A stretch of 64,000 nt of DNA. It comes from Chlorocebus sabaeus (Eukaryota > Chordata > Mammalia > Primates > Cercopithecidae). Shown here one piece after another: positions 48,401 to 61,329 of the stretch (within the stretch, counting starts at the first letter, position 1; the number at the start of each line of letters is the position of its first letter). The stretch is taken from positions 50,792,026 through 50,856,025 of the forward strand of contig NC_132915.1 in the NCBI RefSeq assembly GCF_047675955.1, in the 5' to 3' direction. The position numbers were made by a program, and so were the translations under genes. The notes under the pieces were generated by a model. The model saw nothing but the letters and a program-made list of their open reading frames with translations. It was not told where the DNA came from and did no database searches.

Positions 48401-49144
48401 AATTCAAGTTAAGTACCCTTGAATATACCATTGTCTACACTGATCTCTTCTGTGAACTTCCTTCTTCTATTTTGGAAAGGATTGTGCATCAGGCCAACTA
48501 ATAGTGCGTAAAAATTAATTTAGAGTCAAAAGGAGATGCTGTGTGAAGATGGCATTTTCCCCAGCATCAGAAATTTTTCATGACTGTGGATCCTTACAGC
48601 AACTAGTCAGGTGGCTAGTGGTTTTGTTTGTCCATGTCTTGCCTTTGAGGAGACAGAGAGGAGCCAAAACTTTCTGAAAATTACTCTTCTACATTATTTT
48701 TTCCAGATTTGTCTGTAACTTACCCTTTAGAAGACTATGCATCCAAAACATTTGAGAGTAAAATGAAGCTATTCTCTAAACTTTAACTTTTGAGTCAAGT
48801 TTTTACTCCAACACTGTTGGGGTTTGTTTTCCTCATTTAAGCATCCTAACATCGACATGCCTGTGTTCAAGTCTCATGTCACCACCACCAACTTCAAGTC
48901 AGAGGCTAATAAAGAAAAACCCAGCCTTCACTGAGCAAGGCTGAATAATGCATAAATCCACCTTCCCTGGGCTCAGCCAACCCTGGCCTATTCTGGAAGC
49001 AGCTCAGACCCAGCCTCATGCCCGCATGACCTGAATGCACTGTCCTCAACAGACCCCAAAACTTCTGTCTGCGAGAGATTTAAACCGTACTGGCAACACT
49101 GAAACCCATTCGTCCTGCCTGGTTTCTCTGTTTTGATAGGTCTT
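48401..49144. other. Unique sequence
   Basis: No gene or repeat was recognised. Confidence 0.45.
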
Positions 49145-49290
49145 GCATTTCACAACACAGTCACGTGTTGAGTGTCTGTAATTTGCCGGAGCCTGGCTAT
49201 GTGCTAGAAAAGGAAAGAAGGTCTCTACCCTCCAGGAGTTCATCAGCTCCTCATGAAGCCAGAAAAATAAATGGCTACAATGTAATCTGA
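49145..49290 (-). mobile_element. L2 LINE fragment, antisense
   Basis: 'gttgagtgtctgtaatttgccggagcctggctatgtgctag ... ggtctctaccctccaggagttcat' resembles antisense L2. Confidence 0.55.
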
Positions 49291-49639
49291 CTCACCATAA
49301 CTGAGGATGGATCAAATGAACAGAAGTGCTCTCCCCTACCGGCCTATAATTAACAGCGTCCTTGGAGCTTCTGGGGCTCCCGAGATGAAAGTACTGCAGT
49401 CACCCAAGCTCTCTTTCCTCATGATTCAGGATCTGGATCACCAATGTATTCTCAGTGCCTGATCTAATGGCATATCTTTCAAGTTCTTCCTTTACCAATC
49501 ACTAAACTTACAAAGCCCTTCAAAGTCTTCCATCAGTGGGAGACATTTCTCCTTCGTTTGAAATTCCTGAATATTTTACCTCATCACCCCTGTGGTACTT
49601 ACCAAAGTTTACCTTGTATCATGGCTAGTAAAATACATG

Positions 49640-49745
49640 CTTTTCTCTCCCGTCCAGGAGATGGTCTGGTTCCCGAGGGCATGGTCTGGGCCCTACACAG
49701 TGCCTTGCACAGAGCACTGTGCGTAATTGATGAATCAACAAAGGA
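49640..49745 (+). mobile_element. L2 LINE 3' end
   Basis: 'ggttcccgagggcatggtctgggcc ... acacagtgccttgcacagagcactgtgcgtaattgatgaatcaac' follows the L2 3' terminus in sense. Confidence 0.55.
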
Positions 49746-50234
49746 AACACCTTTTGGCAAAAGATCCTGAACATAAAGTATCAGAGTTTGCCCTGATCTG
49801 AAGCATTATGTGTTGGTTTTAGATAATGAAATCTTCTATCTCTGGTCTTGGGGAAAAAAAACAAAAACAAAAACAAAAAACTCCAAAATTTTGGGATTAT
49901 TTTAGCAGGTCCAAGGAGTTTTATCCACACATAATATGCCAAAAGACAAAAATCATATATTCTAATTATTCCATGTTTATATTTTAGTAAATTCCCTGTT
50001 TACAAAAACATGGTGTGAAATTCTGAAGCCTAAGGTTTGTAGTTTATTGAGAAAAAGACATAATAACAATAGTAGCAGTAGAACTGTTTCCAAAATTGCT
50101 AAATTAAAGTGCTTTACCTTGACCTTGAAGACCAAGTGAAAAAATGGATTAAAAACATGGAATATACAATATTTACTTGATTGCTAAGGCAACAACTCTT
50201 AGCAATTATAAAATGATGAAAGGGAAGAAAATTG

Positions 50235-50480
50235 AGCATTTATGTAGAACACTTCACCATGTGCTTGATTTTGTAAATTGCTTTTATGTAGATTATCCAT
50301 TTAATACGTATAGACACTGAGTGACACTGGCATTAACTCTATTTTACAGATCAGAAACTGGGGCTCAGATTGTCTAACTAACTTGGACAAGATTACTTGT
50401 TTAGTGTGTGGTGTGGTGGAGCCAGACTACAAATCCAGTGCTATCTAACTCTAAGTCCCATCCTTTTTAATTACGCTAGT
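50235..50480 (-). mobile_element. MIR SINE, antisense
   Basis: 'ctattttacagatcagaaactggggctcagattgtctaactaacttggacaagattacttgtttag ... tggagccagactacaaatccagtgc' is the antisense MIR body. Confidence 0.8.
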
Positions 50481-50889
50481 TGTATATCAGAGATTTAGCT
50501 GAGCCACCAAATTTAGGCATCATGGATATCTTATTTTAATGTATTTTTAATGTATTCTAAGTAAAATTAATAATTTATTTACCCTGCAGAAGTAAGTCTT
50601 TTAGTGGCCACATTATCGTTCAAAGTTTTTATGTATTATAACATGCAGGTTTGGAATGAAAGTGCATAAACACACTGAATGGCCTTGGAACTGCAATATA
50701 AGAGATTAGATTTAGAACCTGGGAAAATCCTTGAAGTAAGTTATCATCCTACTTGAAAACACTAAAGTTGTGGTTTGGAAACTTTCTGGAAAGAGTGTGT
50801 CAAGCTGCTAATACCTGTCTTCCTCATAAGGTGTTGGAGTTGATGGGATGGCAGTAGAAGGCATTTAGATTATTTACTTAATAATTCCT

Positions 50890-51005
50890 TTTTCTAACAT
50901 TTGGCTCTTTTAGTTGTAAAATGGAAAAAAAGAATAGTGTCTACTTCATGTAGATGTAAAATGACATGATGCATATAAAGTGCTTACCAAAATGTCAGAA
51001 TACAT
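50890..51005 (+). mobile_element. MIR fragment, 3' half
   Basis: 'gttgtaaaatggaaaaaaagaatagtgtctacttcatgtagatgtaaaatgacatgatgcatataaagtgct' fits the MIR 3' half. Confidence 0.55.
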
Positions 51006-51049
51006 GATTGTCTGAATACATGTCATTAATGTATTACCTTTAAAGCACA

Positions 51050-51165
51050 GATATTCATTCAACAAATATCTATTGAGCATCTGAAAGTGTCAGGCAATAT
51101 TATAGACACCATAAATACAATAATGAATGAGATAAACAAGATTGTTGACCAATGAAAATGTTGAC
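51050..51165 (-). mobile_element. L2 LINE 3' end, antisense
   Basis: 'attcattcaacaaatatctattgagcatctgaaagtgtcaggcaatattatagacacc' is a recognisable antisense L2 terminus. Confidence 0.7.
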
Positions 51166-51204
51166 AACAAAAATTGTATTTAAGAGTAATTGTATTGCCA
51201 TTGC

Positions 51205-51420
51205 AGTAGCATCTACAGAGGGCACATTGTTGCCAAGTACTTGCCCATCAATCACACATGTAAAAATTATTATCTCTATTTATGGATGAAGAAACTGAGG
51301 CTCAGAATTAACAAATGACTTGGCCAAGGCCAAAGAGCTACTGACTAAGAGATTCAGGATTTAATATATGGCTATTAGTTCCAAAGCCTATATTTTTATC
51401 ACTACACCCCAAACATTCTT
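51205..51420 (-). mobile_element. MIR SINE, antisense
   Basis: 'atctctatttatggatgaagaaactgaggctcagaattaacaaatgacttggccaaggccaaagagctactgac' is the antisense MIR core. Confidence 0.82.
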
Positions 51421-51589
51421 CTAGTCAGGTCCTTAGCTCAAGTATTTCAACCTATTATTTTCTGTATTTACAGAATGGGTTTTTAGGGGAGCATAGTGAT
51501 ATTCGTAGTGGCCTCAGTAGCCTGCAATTAGTTGGGGTAAAGGGAAAAATATAGTATGCATGCCACCTCTCTCTCTCCAATTCTTTCAT

Positions 51590-51965
51590 TATTTCACTTA
51601 ATCAACAAATATTATTTTTCATTTTCCAGGCTCTATTTTAGGCTCTGGGGATATAATGTTGAACAAGTCATAGTCCCTATCCTCATGAAACATACATTCT
51701 AGTGGGGACATATATACAATTGTCTAGTGGAGACAATTGACAGAAAAGATAAAAACATAAAATAAATAAACATTATTAAAAATCTTATAAAGGGCTCAAA
51801 CAATGAACTGATGTATAGGATAATCAGAGGATATTAACCTGAGAGAGCATTGTCAGAAGATCCTCACTGAGACAGTAATATTAAAGCCCAGGCCTGAGGT
51901 TGAGAATGAGATAGCCACAGGGAGGATGGAAGAGAGTGAGTTTTGTTACAGGATGCAGAAATGAC
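51590..51965 (-). mobile_element. L2 LINE 3' region, antisense
   Basis: 'tttccaggctctattttaggctctggggatataatgttgaacaagtcatagtccctatcctcatgaaacatacattctagtgggg' matches antisense L2. Weaker similarity continues through 'cctgaggttgagaatg'. Confidence 0.7.
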
Positions 51966-52249
51966 ACGTTCCAAGAACCCAATAAGTCTTTGGATTCCAG
52001 GAACCAAAAGAAGCTGACAAGTATGGCCAGAACTTCAGTGTAATATCCCGGGAGACAATTGTTGGTCCTAGTCAGTTTATTGGCTCAAGCTCATCACATT
52101 CTTATTTCAAGCTCATCTCCCTGTTCCAGGAATTACCATCCCACTTTTTCCAGATGCTGCCCTTTATTCTTCCATTTGAGGGTCTCTCCTGTCAAACATT
52201 TTGGGAAACGGGGTATAGAATTTGGACTTTGATCATGCTTTCCATTTTC

Positions 52250-52930
52250 AGATGTGTCAGTCAGGATCCCAGGAGAAAATAGAATTCCTCTCAGATGTTT
52301 TAAGCAAAGTGATTTTAAAGAAAGGATTGTTTATAGGGAAATAGACATAATTAAGGAATCCAACAAGCAACACTGGGAAACCATTCCGTCACTAGGCCTA
52401 TGACAACATTGGAACTTAATTAGAACTGAAGCCATGGAGAAGGGGCTGTTTGACTGGATCTGTAATCAATGGAGGAAAGGAGCTGGAATCACAGCGCCAA
52501 AGTGAGGCAACAGAAAACACCCTCTCCTTGGTCTCCTCCTGATATCTCCCATTGGCTGAACCCAAGTGGAAGCCAAAGGGAATGGGAATGATATAATCCA
52601 CAGAGATCAGTCTTCGGGGCCCCATGCAGGGCCAAGGAAAGTGGAAAATAGTTCTAAGGGAAGAGTGTTAAGTGAAGAATGTCCATCACAGCACTCCTGT
52701 GACAGGAGCACCAACATCATAACACCAAAGCAGATAGCCAATAGGGAAGAAATACCCTTATCTCTCTCTCCTTTCCCTCCAATATATTGCCAGTACCTCC
52801 CACTGGCTAAACCCAACTATAAACCAGCCTAAATCCAACTATAAACCAGCCTAGAAGGGAGCCTGTGGAGTGCAGCTTGCAAGAATCAGTTTTCAGAGAT
52901 AAAGAGTAGAGCAGAGATGGGTAACAAACA
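52250..52930 (+). repeat. Old interspersed repeat, family uncertain, with internal duplication
   Basis: 'tctcccattggctgaacccaagtggaagccaaaggga' and later 'acagagatcagtcttcggggccc' recall a common old mammalian repeat that I cannot name with certainty. The same block seems to occur twice: 52,555-52,660 and, more degraded, 52,795-52,920 ('acctcccactggctaaacccaactat ... gggagcctgtggag ... atcagttttcagagataaagagtagagcagagatgg'). The second copy holds a 22-bp tandem duplication at 52,808-52,851. Confidence 0.45.
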
Positions 52931-53794
52931 GACAGGAGGAAAAGCAGAAAGAGAATAACCAGCAGAATAGATAACAGAAAACTCATGCATCCTACAAATA
53001 TTTATTGCTACTAACCACAGGTCAATGTAGGAGGTGACCATAGTTAATAGAGGGGAAATTCCAAAGTTCTAAGTAGACAGAGCAATCTTAAGTCATAAAA
53101 ATTATGAATATTTGTTAGAATGAAAAAAGAAGTAGAGTGTGATCTTTCATAGTTTCTCCAATCTGTATTTTTAGATATGCTCATGCCTAATCTCTCTATT
53201 TTTCTTTTTCATAAGAGATGAGGCATTGGTCTCTTCAATAGCCCAGTGCCTAGAGATCATGATGAGTGGTATTTAGCTTGAAGCATAGACTAAATGAGGT
53301 TATTTGACATCTCACTGGAAACTGGAGGCTGATCATTTCTAGTTCACCAATTGCTCTATTTACAAATATCTTCTTTTGAAAAAAGTAAGGGAGTCCCACA
53401 GGGCAGCTACATGGCAAAGACATATTTTTCATATTTCCCAGTTTGCCTTGATTTTTAGTGGTGCCAAATACCCTGTGTGCACTAAAAATCATCTTTGACG
53501 TTTCTTCTTTCACACCTGAGGGAGTTCACTGATGCCAGATTGAACCAATGTGTAAGGTAGTTACCAATGTTTAATTAAGATCTAATCATGCCAAGCCACA
53601 GACTGCTATATCATGCATATAAGGGTGACTTAAGACAGGGATGTAGTTTGGTATCTCTCGAGTTCTGATTAAATCTAACACTTTAAATTATGTATAAGAT
53701 ACATGGGATCTAGATCATGCTAGTGTGAGAACAAATTTAAGATTGGACTAATAAAGTGAGTATACTATTCAGAAAATGATCAAACTCTAAGTGG
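52931..53794. other. Unique sequence
   Basis: No gene or recognisable repeat. Confidence 0.45.
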
Positions 53795-53945
53795 AAGAAC
53801 AGTGTAGTTGAAAACAATAATCTTTGCTCTAGTTCTGGCTCTCCTACCTGTTCATGTCATTGTGGAGATCTCACTTCACTCACCTGAATCTCTACTTTCT
53901 TAAGTTATAATGATATTACCTGAGACTTCTATTAGCCCTATAATA
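53795..53945 (+). mobile_element. MIR-like fragment
   Basis: 'gtgtagttgaaaacaataatctttgctctagttctggctctcctacctgttcatgtcattgtggagatctcacttcac' fits a degraded MIR 5' half. Confidence 0.5.
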
Positions 53946-54114
53946 TCATGTCTCTCTGAGTATGTATTATTTATTCAAATAAATAAGGCTGAGAGTTGAC
54001 AATAACAATGCTCAAACACGTGAGAACGTATTTTAAGAAGATTGCTGACTTGTTCCATTCCCAGTAGAAGAGAAAGAAAAGAGGGTGAAATGAAGGGTGA
54101 AACCAAATATTAAT

Positions 54115-54240
54115 AAGACATCTGATATGTGTAAGACACTCTGCTATGCCTGCTATATACATTAGTTCTAATATCAACTTTACATTAATAATTATTATTT
54201 TCCTTTACTTCACGGATAAGAAAACTAAGACTAGGGAAAT
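54115..54240 (-). mobile_element. MIR fragment, antisense
   Basis: 'agacactctgctatgcctgctatatacattagttctaatatcaac ... ttcacggataagaaaactaagactaggg' is antisense MIR. Confidence 0.6.
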
Positions 54241-56064
54241 TTTGCTATTGTTCACCTTTCTTTCATTGCTAATCTTTTTTGAAAGAGTAGTCTACATTCA
54301 CTTTCTCTGTTCACTACTCACTCAGTTCTTACTTGCAGTCTGGCTTCCACTCTCACCAAGATGCAAAACTTCTTGATTAACCTTTTCAGGATTTGTTAGA
54401 GTTGACCCTGTGCTCTTTCTTGAAATCCCCTCTTCTATTTCTGGCACCTGACTTTCCTGATTTAACTTCTATTGTAGCAGCTGTAGTCTTTACACACTAT
54501 GTAGCTTAAACAAAGATGAAATACTATTTCATTCCAAATGAACCTGGTGACTCCCATGCTCACTAATGGTAAAATACTTAAATTTATCAAATCAGGATCA
54601 CCGAAGCTATTCTTGATTAAAACACATTTCTCTGATTTTTGCCTTATGCATTCTCATTTCCTTTTTCCCAGACTTGGTCAAAGCTCAGAGGGACTTACCT
54701 TTGCTTCTCATATGGGAGAGAACGTCTCGGCTGGAATTTACTTTTGATGACGCTCCTGTTTCCCTCTTGTGCAAGTGCATGATGATTGCTGTTGGAAACT
54801 CAGCGGCTTGCTTCTGCTGACTCACTCCTACCTCAGGGTGGCTGGCACTGTGATCCTTTCAGGCTTAGTCACATCCTCCTTGCATTCACGGCTTTTGCTG
54901 GCCACCCTGCAGTTTCTGCAAAAGGCTCTCCTGGCCTCATTTTATTCTTTAGTAACTGGTCATTTTGACCCATCATCTTTTGTGGTAACCCCTTGCAGAA
55001 CACTACCTCTCAACTCTCAGCTATTTCTAATGTTTCATTAGACACAGAAAACAATTTTGGATCTCATATATCTCAAGGAAAAAATTCAAGAGGGCTGGGA
55101 GGTAGGTGGAGAAAGTGTGAAGAGGCTATCTCAACCCACTCTCCACCTATATCTGCCCTCAAAATACGTTTTCTTTCCTCTGGCTACTCCGTGTTGGCAG
55201 GAGACCCTCAAGAATGCTATCTCTTTCCATAGTTTGAAAAAAGAACATACATCTCCTTGGTTTTCAGTCTCCAAACCCATCTGGCTATCTCCAACTCCCA
55301 ACCAGGTTTTGACTTTGAGATCAGCATCCAATCATATTGCTATTCTCTATTCCTCTCCGGGTTTCCCCGTCAGCCCAAAAAAAATTCCTACTTCTCTCTA
55401 TCTATGGTGTAAATCTTCTCTTGAACGATCATGAATTGTCACAAATTCTATAGTTTAAAGAAAATATTGCGTTTACCAGACTCTTAGGAGGTGGAAGGAG
55501 GTTTAAAAAAAAAAAGAAAGAAAGAAAAAGAAAAACCTTTCTCATTCAAAGTTGTCCCTATCACTGGCTTTCAAGAGCTTCTTTTGAAACTCAGAAAGAA
55601 TAATCTGACTCTTTTCATGCTGGATTTCTTCCCTTTTATTCTTTGTTTCCTGAACACATTAAGTCCTCACATCAGGGTTTACAGTTAACTACATATAAAA
55701 AGGAAGTGGTAAGAAGGAGAACACATTGGATAATGTTTCAAAATATTATTTTTCTAGATTGGTCGTGGACTCTTTTTTTTAATTTCTTTTCATTATCCCA
55801 CACTGTCAATGTTGGTGTTAATCAAGACATTGTCAATAAACAGCTTCTGTTCTTCCTATTTTATTTTTAGTGTCTAAATATAGTTTTATATCTGTAATTC
55901 TTCACTTTTTTGAAGTCATGTACCCTTTTGAGATTCTGTGAAAATCCAGGGACTTTCTTCCTTCAAAGAGACACTTAAGCATATACAGATAGTTTTCATT
56001 ATTTGAAGGGGTTCATGGAGTTTCTTAAGCCTATTAATGAAACCAAGGGGGATACAACTACCTG
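54241..56064. other. Unique, C/T-rich plus strand, no recognised gene
   Basis: Several plus-strand open frames overlap at 54,769-55,434 (the longest has 125 codons at 55,057-55,434). None contains a motif I recognise, and they lie in mutually overlapping frames. This looks like diverged repeat or unique DNA with a pyrimidine bias. An A/AG-rich run sits at about 55,504-55,536. Confidence 0.45.
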
Positions 56065-56175
56065 GGTGAAGACCACCTGACTCTATTGTTCATTGCTATA
56101 TTCCCAGAGCCTTAAAGGGCACCGACCAAAAAGCAGGCACTCAGAATTAATTATTCATTTAAATAAATAAAACAA
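56065..56175 (+). mobile_element. L2 LINE 3' end
   Basis: 'cattgctatattcccagagccttaaagggcaccgaccaaaaagcaggcactcagaattaattattcatt' matches the L2 terminus in sense. Confidence 0.62.
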
Positions 56176-56894
56176 TTAATATATCCAACTCTCATACTCT
56201 CCTGAATTCTAGCCCATTTTACCAACTGCTCTTCAGATCTGACATCAGAATCTTAAACTCAATACATTCACACTAAAAGTATTATCCTTTTGTTTCCTTT
56301 TCCCTTTCCTCAGAGTTAAGTTATTCTGACTTTACCTTCAGCATTTTTGCCTCCTGCTCTTCTCTAAGTCCTTTAAATTCTATTGGCTTTCAAGGCCTGC
56401 TGATTATGTCTCTCAATTTGCCACAGTCTGTTGCCATATATGAAGGTGGTACTTTGAGGTGTCTATCCAGCTAAAAATGACCCATTACCTTCAAGCCTTC
56501 ACTCACAGGATAGTTTTCAGGGAGTCAGGTCTTATCCCTCGCCCCATATCCATAGTTCACTGGACACCTGATTTAAGCTGAGCTAATCACATTCTCTCGG
56601 TTAGAAATTTGATATTGAGATTAAAAATTCTAATTTACTCTAGATAATTCCTTTAATATGGAATATACAAAAACTATAGAGCCTTGAGACATCCACCTCT
56701 AACCATGTGGAATGAATAACAGAAAAAGCAAATATACTGATAGAAAAGAATAAAACAGTTACTCAGAGAAAAGCAGGAGCCAACAACTCAGAATCCAGAG
56801 AAGTATTCCAGATTCCTGACTTCTCTGCACCAAGTTCCTTTCTATTCCTAACGTCTGGCTGTATTCCTGCCCTTGGAAGCTATAGGATGCCCTT
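56176..56894. other. Unique sequence
   Basis: No gene or recognisable repeat. Confidence 0.45.
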
Positions 56895-58400
56895 TTTTCT
56901 CCCCATTTTGTTTTGGATGTGGTAAAATACACATAAAATTTACCATCTTACCCATTTTTAAGTACAGAGTTCAGTGGATTAAAACGCATTCATAAGGTTG
57001 TATATCCATCACCACCATCCATTTTTATATTCTTGTCGTCTTATAAAACAAACTCTATACCCATTAAACAATAACTCCCCATTTTCCCTACCCTCAGCCC
57101 TCAGCAACCACCATTCTACTTTCTGTCTCTATAAATTTGATTACACTAAGTACTTTATATAGGTGGGATCACAAAGTATTTGTCTTTTTGTGATTGGCTT
57201 ATTTCACTTAGCATAATGTGCTCCAGTTTATTTATGTTGTAGCATATATTAGAATTTCCTTCCTTTTTAAGGCTGAATAATATTCTATTGTTGTGTACAT
57301 ACATACATCACACTTTGTTTATCTGTTCATCACTTGAATTACGTCCACATTTTACCTTTTGTTGTAAACATAAATGTGCAAATATCTTTTCAAGACCTTG
57401 CTTTCAATTCTTATAGGTTGACCCAGAAGTGAAATTGCTAATATTTTTAATTTTGTGAGGAACCACCATACTGCTTTCCACAGTGGCTGGACCATTTCAC
57501 ATTCCCATAAAAAGTGTGTAAGTGTTCTAATTTCTCCACATCCTCACCAACGCTTGTTATTTTCTGTCTCTTTTTTAAAAATAGTAGCCGTCCTAATGAG
57601 TATGAAATGATATCTCATTATAGTTTTCACGTGCATTTCCTAATGATTAGTGATACTGAGCATCTTTTCAGGTACCTATTGGCCATTTGTATATTTTCTT
57701 TGAAGAAATGTCTATTCAAGTCCTTTGCCCATGTTTGAATTGTACTGTTTGTTTTTTGTTGTTGAGTTTTAGGAGTTCTTTAAATATTATTGATATTAGT
57801 CCCTTATCCCTTGTCAGATATATGATATGAAAACATTTTATCTCATTTCATGTTGCTTTTTTATCCTGCTGGCATCGACAAAACTTTTAATTTTTATGCA
57901 GTACAATTTCTTTATTCTTTATTTTGTTGCCTGTACCTTTGGTGTCATACCCAAAAAAGCATTGCCAAATCCAGTGTTGCAAAGATTTTGCTTTATGCTT
58001 TTCCTTTTAAGAGTTTTATAGTTTTAAGTCTTTGGTTCATTTTGAGTTAATTTTTGCACATGCTGTTAGGTAAGTTTCTAACTTCAACTGTTTTATGTGG
58101 ACATTCTGTTTGCGCAGTACTATTTGTTTAAAGGACTCTCCTTTCCCCATTGAATGACTTGGCACCTTTGTCAAAAATCATTTGGCCATATACACAAGTG
58201 TTTATTTCTGGGTTCTTTGTTCTATTTCATTGGTGTGTTTGTCCATTTTTATGCCAGTGTCACATTGTTTTGATTACTATAGCTTTGCAGTAAGTTTTAA
58301 AATTAGGAAATGTGAGTTCACCAGCTTTGTTCTTTTTCAAAATCATTTTTGCTATATGGAGTAGGACACCTCCTTTTTATTCATATATCCTTTTAAGAAA
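56895..58400 (-). mobile_element. Old L1M, 3' part, antisense
   Basis: About 1.5 kb with the L1M layout in reverse. The 3' UTR has 'gtaaaatacacataaaatttacc' and 'tccatcaccaccatcc'. It is followed by ORF2 sequence: 'tgggatcacaaagtatttgtc', 'gaagtgaaattgctaat', 'tccacagtggctggaccatttcacattccc', 'tctccacatcctcaccaacgcttg', 'attggccatttgtatattttc' and 'gattactatagctttgcagtaag'. Stops and frameshifts are frequent. It is truncated at the 5' end of the element (right side here). Confidence 0.9.
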
Positions 58401-59744
58401 TACTCCCTGTTTCTTTGTTTGCTTTCCCTAGCTTGTGGCTTTCTGTTATTTGTGGGCACATGTATTAAAATGGAATCTGTCCTGGCTCCCTTTCAGTTAA
58501 AGCAAGATAATGGATGCTATATTTCATTTTTAGCAGTTGAGAGATAGACCTGTTATGCCTGTAAACAACTGACACAACTTTTGAACTCTCTTACTCACAT
58601 GAGGCTATAAAACAGCTGAAAAGGCTACAGAATAGACAACAAGAGATAATTTATGAGAGGATTTTAAGGGGGAGTGGGAGCTCCAATCTGTCAACATTGG
58701 AGATCTTAATTTGTAACACTAAGCCTGGGGAAGGAAACCTCAGTGAAAGCTGGCTATGTGTTTATTTAAAGGGTGATCTAATTCATGAGAGAAGTCTGCA
58801 GAGCACTGTGTTGAGGGGAGATCAAGAGCACACAGACAAAGAAGAGGCACTGCTGTGTCAAGAGCATATGGCCTAGTTGCAGCTCAAGCACAAATTTCGT
58901 GCTTCAAAATTTCTGGCAATCACTGGCCTCTCTTATTCTCTTATTCTTCCCCTCTTTTTCAACTCAATATGTTATGATCATTTAAACAATGGGCTAGGAC
59001 ATGAAGACCTGGTTTTTGCCAGTGAATTGGCTCCACCATCTAGCCAAGATATCTTTATGGGAGGGCTTGAGGAAGTGTGACACTGTTCTAACCTTTTGTT
59101 AAAACAGCCCCTGGCCAGAAGTTAGCTATATGGTCACGCCTATCTCAAGAGAGACTGGAAATATTGACTTTAGCTGGGCTGCTGTTTGATCAGCTCATAC
59201 TCCAGCATTCTCTTGCTAACAAAAGAAGGGGAGAACAGACACGATACCGTTCCGTTATTGAACACTGATATTGTTTCTTTTGCTTTTATGGGCAATGTTG
59301 CCTTAATATCTTTATAGCTAATACCACTGTATTAGTCACTTCTAGAGGACATTTAAAAAAGTTTACTCATAATTCCACATAGTGCTTAAGATACATATTT
59401 GTTAAATATTTGGTTAGTAGCAAATGAACTAACAGATTAAGTTAGATCTAGCGGTTGTTTCCCAAGGGTTTCAGGCATCCAATTTTTAATTTTACATGCT
59501 ACTAGGATTTATAAAAAGAAAAAAATGATTAATGTCCTTATAGAATAATATTCTGCATTTTAGAATTGTTCTTCATCTCCCCTTTCTTTTTAGTCTACTC
59601 ATCAGGGAATAATTGTCAGACTTGAGGTGCGACTCTCCTTCATACTGTTGTATCACCCCTGATATGATGAATCCTGCAGACATCAAAAATAATGCAGGAG
59701 GAAAGATAAGCAAGGCATTAAAAATCCTGCATCATTAAATTTAA
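58401..59744. other. Unique sequence
   Basis: No gene or assignable repeat. Confidence 0.45.
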
Positions 59745-59960
59745 TTGTGTTGGTTCAGGTAATTCCAGCTGCTATAACAACAATGAAAACCCAATGTTAT
59801 TGGTGTAACACATAATAAAACTTTATTTCTTACTCATGTAATAGTTTAATGCTGGTCTTCTTGTTTGGGGAGAGGAAGAGGGTGCAGTTGGTAGTAAATG
59901 GCTATAAGCTGGCAGAGGGTGTGTTGTTTTCAACAAGTGTCTTCCAGGGTTATCCTGGAT
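59745..59960 (-). repeat. Possible ancient repeat, family uncertain
   Basis: 'ccagctgctataacaacaatg ... taaaactttatttcttactcatgtaatag' recalls the 'gctataacaaaataccatagac...aatttatttctcacagttc' block of several old mammalian repeats. I cannot name the family. Confidence 0.35.
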
Positions 59961-60234
59961 GCAAATATCTAGTTGGAAGAAAAAGAAAGAGTACCAGTAA
60001 AGAAAGCACACCTGATTCTTAGTGACCTTGGTCTATTAATAGAAGTGAGTAGTTACATGGGTCTATTTAGATAAAAGGGAGGCTGAAACATGTAGTCCCT
60101 TGCCACGTAGTCTGAAGAGATTCTAAGATTCTCAAGAATAGCCTCTGTCTTCTATTTAATGCTTAGGTTAAAAATAAATAAAATCACAGATTACTTAAGA
60201 ACCTAAAATTCTTAAATTTGAGGGTCATCCCTGT

Positions 60235-60400
60235 AAAATGAAGTGTCTGAGCTTTTGAATCACACAGACTTAGGCTTGAGCTCCTGCTAGCCCACTGCTA
60301 AATATGTGTTTTTGGTGCAAATGATTTAACGACTCTCAGCCTCAATTTGCTCATCTGTAAAGTAGAAATGGGCATTTGGTTGGCATGAGACGACAAATCT
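60235..60400 (+). mobile_element. MIR SINE
   Basis: 'gaatcacacagacttaggcttgagctcctgctagcccactgctaaatatg ... gatttaacgactctcagcctcaatttgctcatctgtaaagtag' follows MIR from 5' half into the core. Confidence 0.72.
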
Positions 60401-61329
60401 AAAATGCTTGGTTTCAGTTTGCTTTGCCTTATTAAAAAGGACTTGATTCCAGGCTGACCGGATGTGCTAGGTGATCTTACACAATGTTGAAGAATTTATT
60501 CTCCTATTTCACTCTACCATATTCATTCTATAACTGGCTCCTTGTTCTATTATTTTCTCTTCCCTGATAATGAATCTAGTAGCTCATTCTGCTCATTTCA
60601 TAAATCCCTTTAGTTTAATGCCAACTCTATCTTGCTCTTCTTTCAGAGCTTTGGCTTATTATCTGAGTTTGCTTTTATCTCCATTAAAGCCAAATTCACT
60701 CATGATGTTTTCAGAGTAATTCTACTTTCAACTTAATCTGGACTCTAGAATTCCGTTATGGACGCCCTTCTTGAATTTCTCTGTTGGTTTCATAAAGCAA
60801 ATCAATAGATACCTATTCTCTTCCTTTGATTAAATCCAACGGTCCCTTAAACAATTATTCTACTCTCTATCCTATCCTATTCCTAGGCTTCTCCTATAGT
60901 CTGCAAAGAATCATTTGCTAGACTGTACACATAAGTCTGCTCAGGATATAATGTGAGGAATTCATTGAAAACTCTTCTTGCATGTCTCTCTGGAAAATGC
61001 ATTTCTTTCTCAGACTATGAGGCAGTAATCTTGGCCTCAAAGTGGACTGATGTAATATTGACTTTTACACCATTATCTTTTCCGATTACTTAACAATGCA
61101 GGTAAATGCCAGCATTGTTGTCATGAACATGAAACAAGTCCCAGACTTTGGCCAACTTCTCCCTTCTGGACTCCTCTTTTTCTTTCTTTCATTCACCAGC
61201 TGCAGTGGACAGAGAATGTGCCTCAGAATGGGGACTGCACTGACCAATATCCTAGGTTTGGCCAGGTACTCTTCACTTTCATCTCTTAGCATCCTCGCCT
61301 CAAACCATTACATGTTTCAAATAGAGTGA
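60401..61329. other. Unique sequence
   Basis: Facing open frames occur at 61,086-61,292 (minus) and 61,096-61,329 (plus), with no recognisable domain in either. Confidence 0.45.

Noticed and set aside
55057..55434. A 125-codon plus-strand frame
   Set aside because: It overlaps other frames of similar length, has no motif I recognise and no flanking splice or promoter signals that stand out. Codon-level conservation would be needed to revive it.
57514..58364. Plus-strand frames of 60-74 codons
   Set aside because: They are antisense reads of the old L1M ORF2 region.
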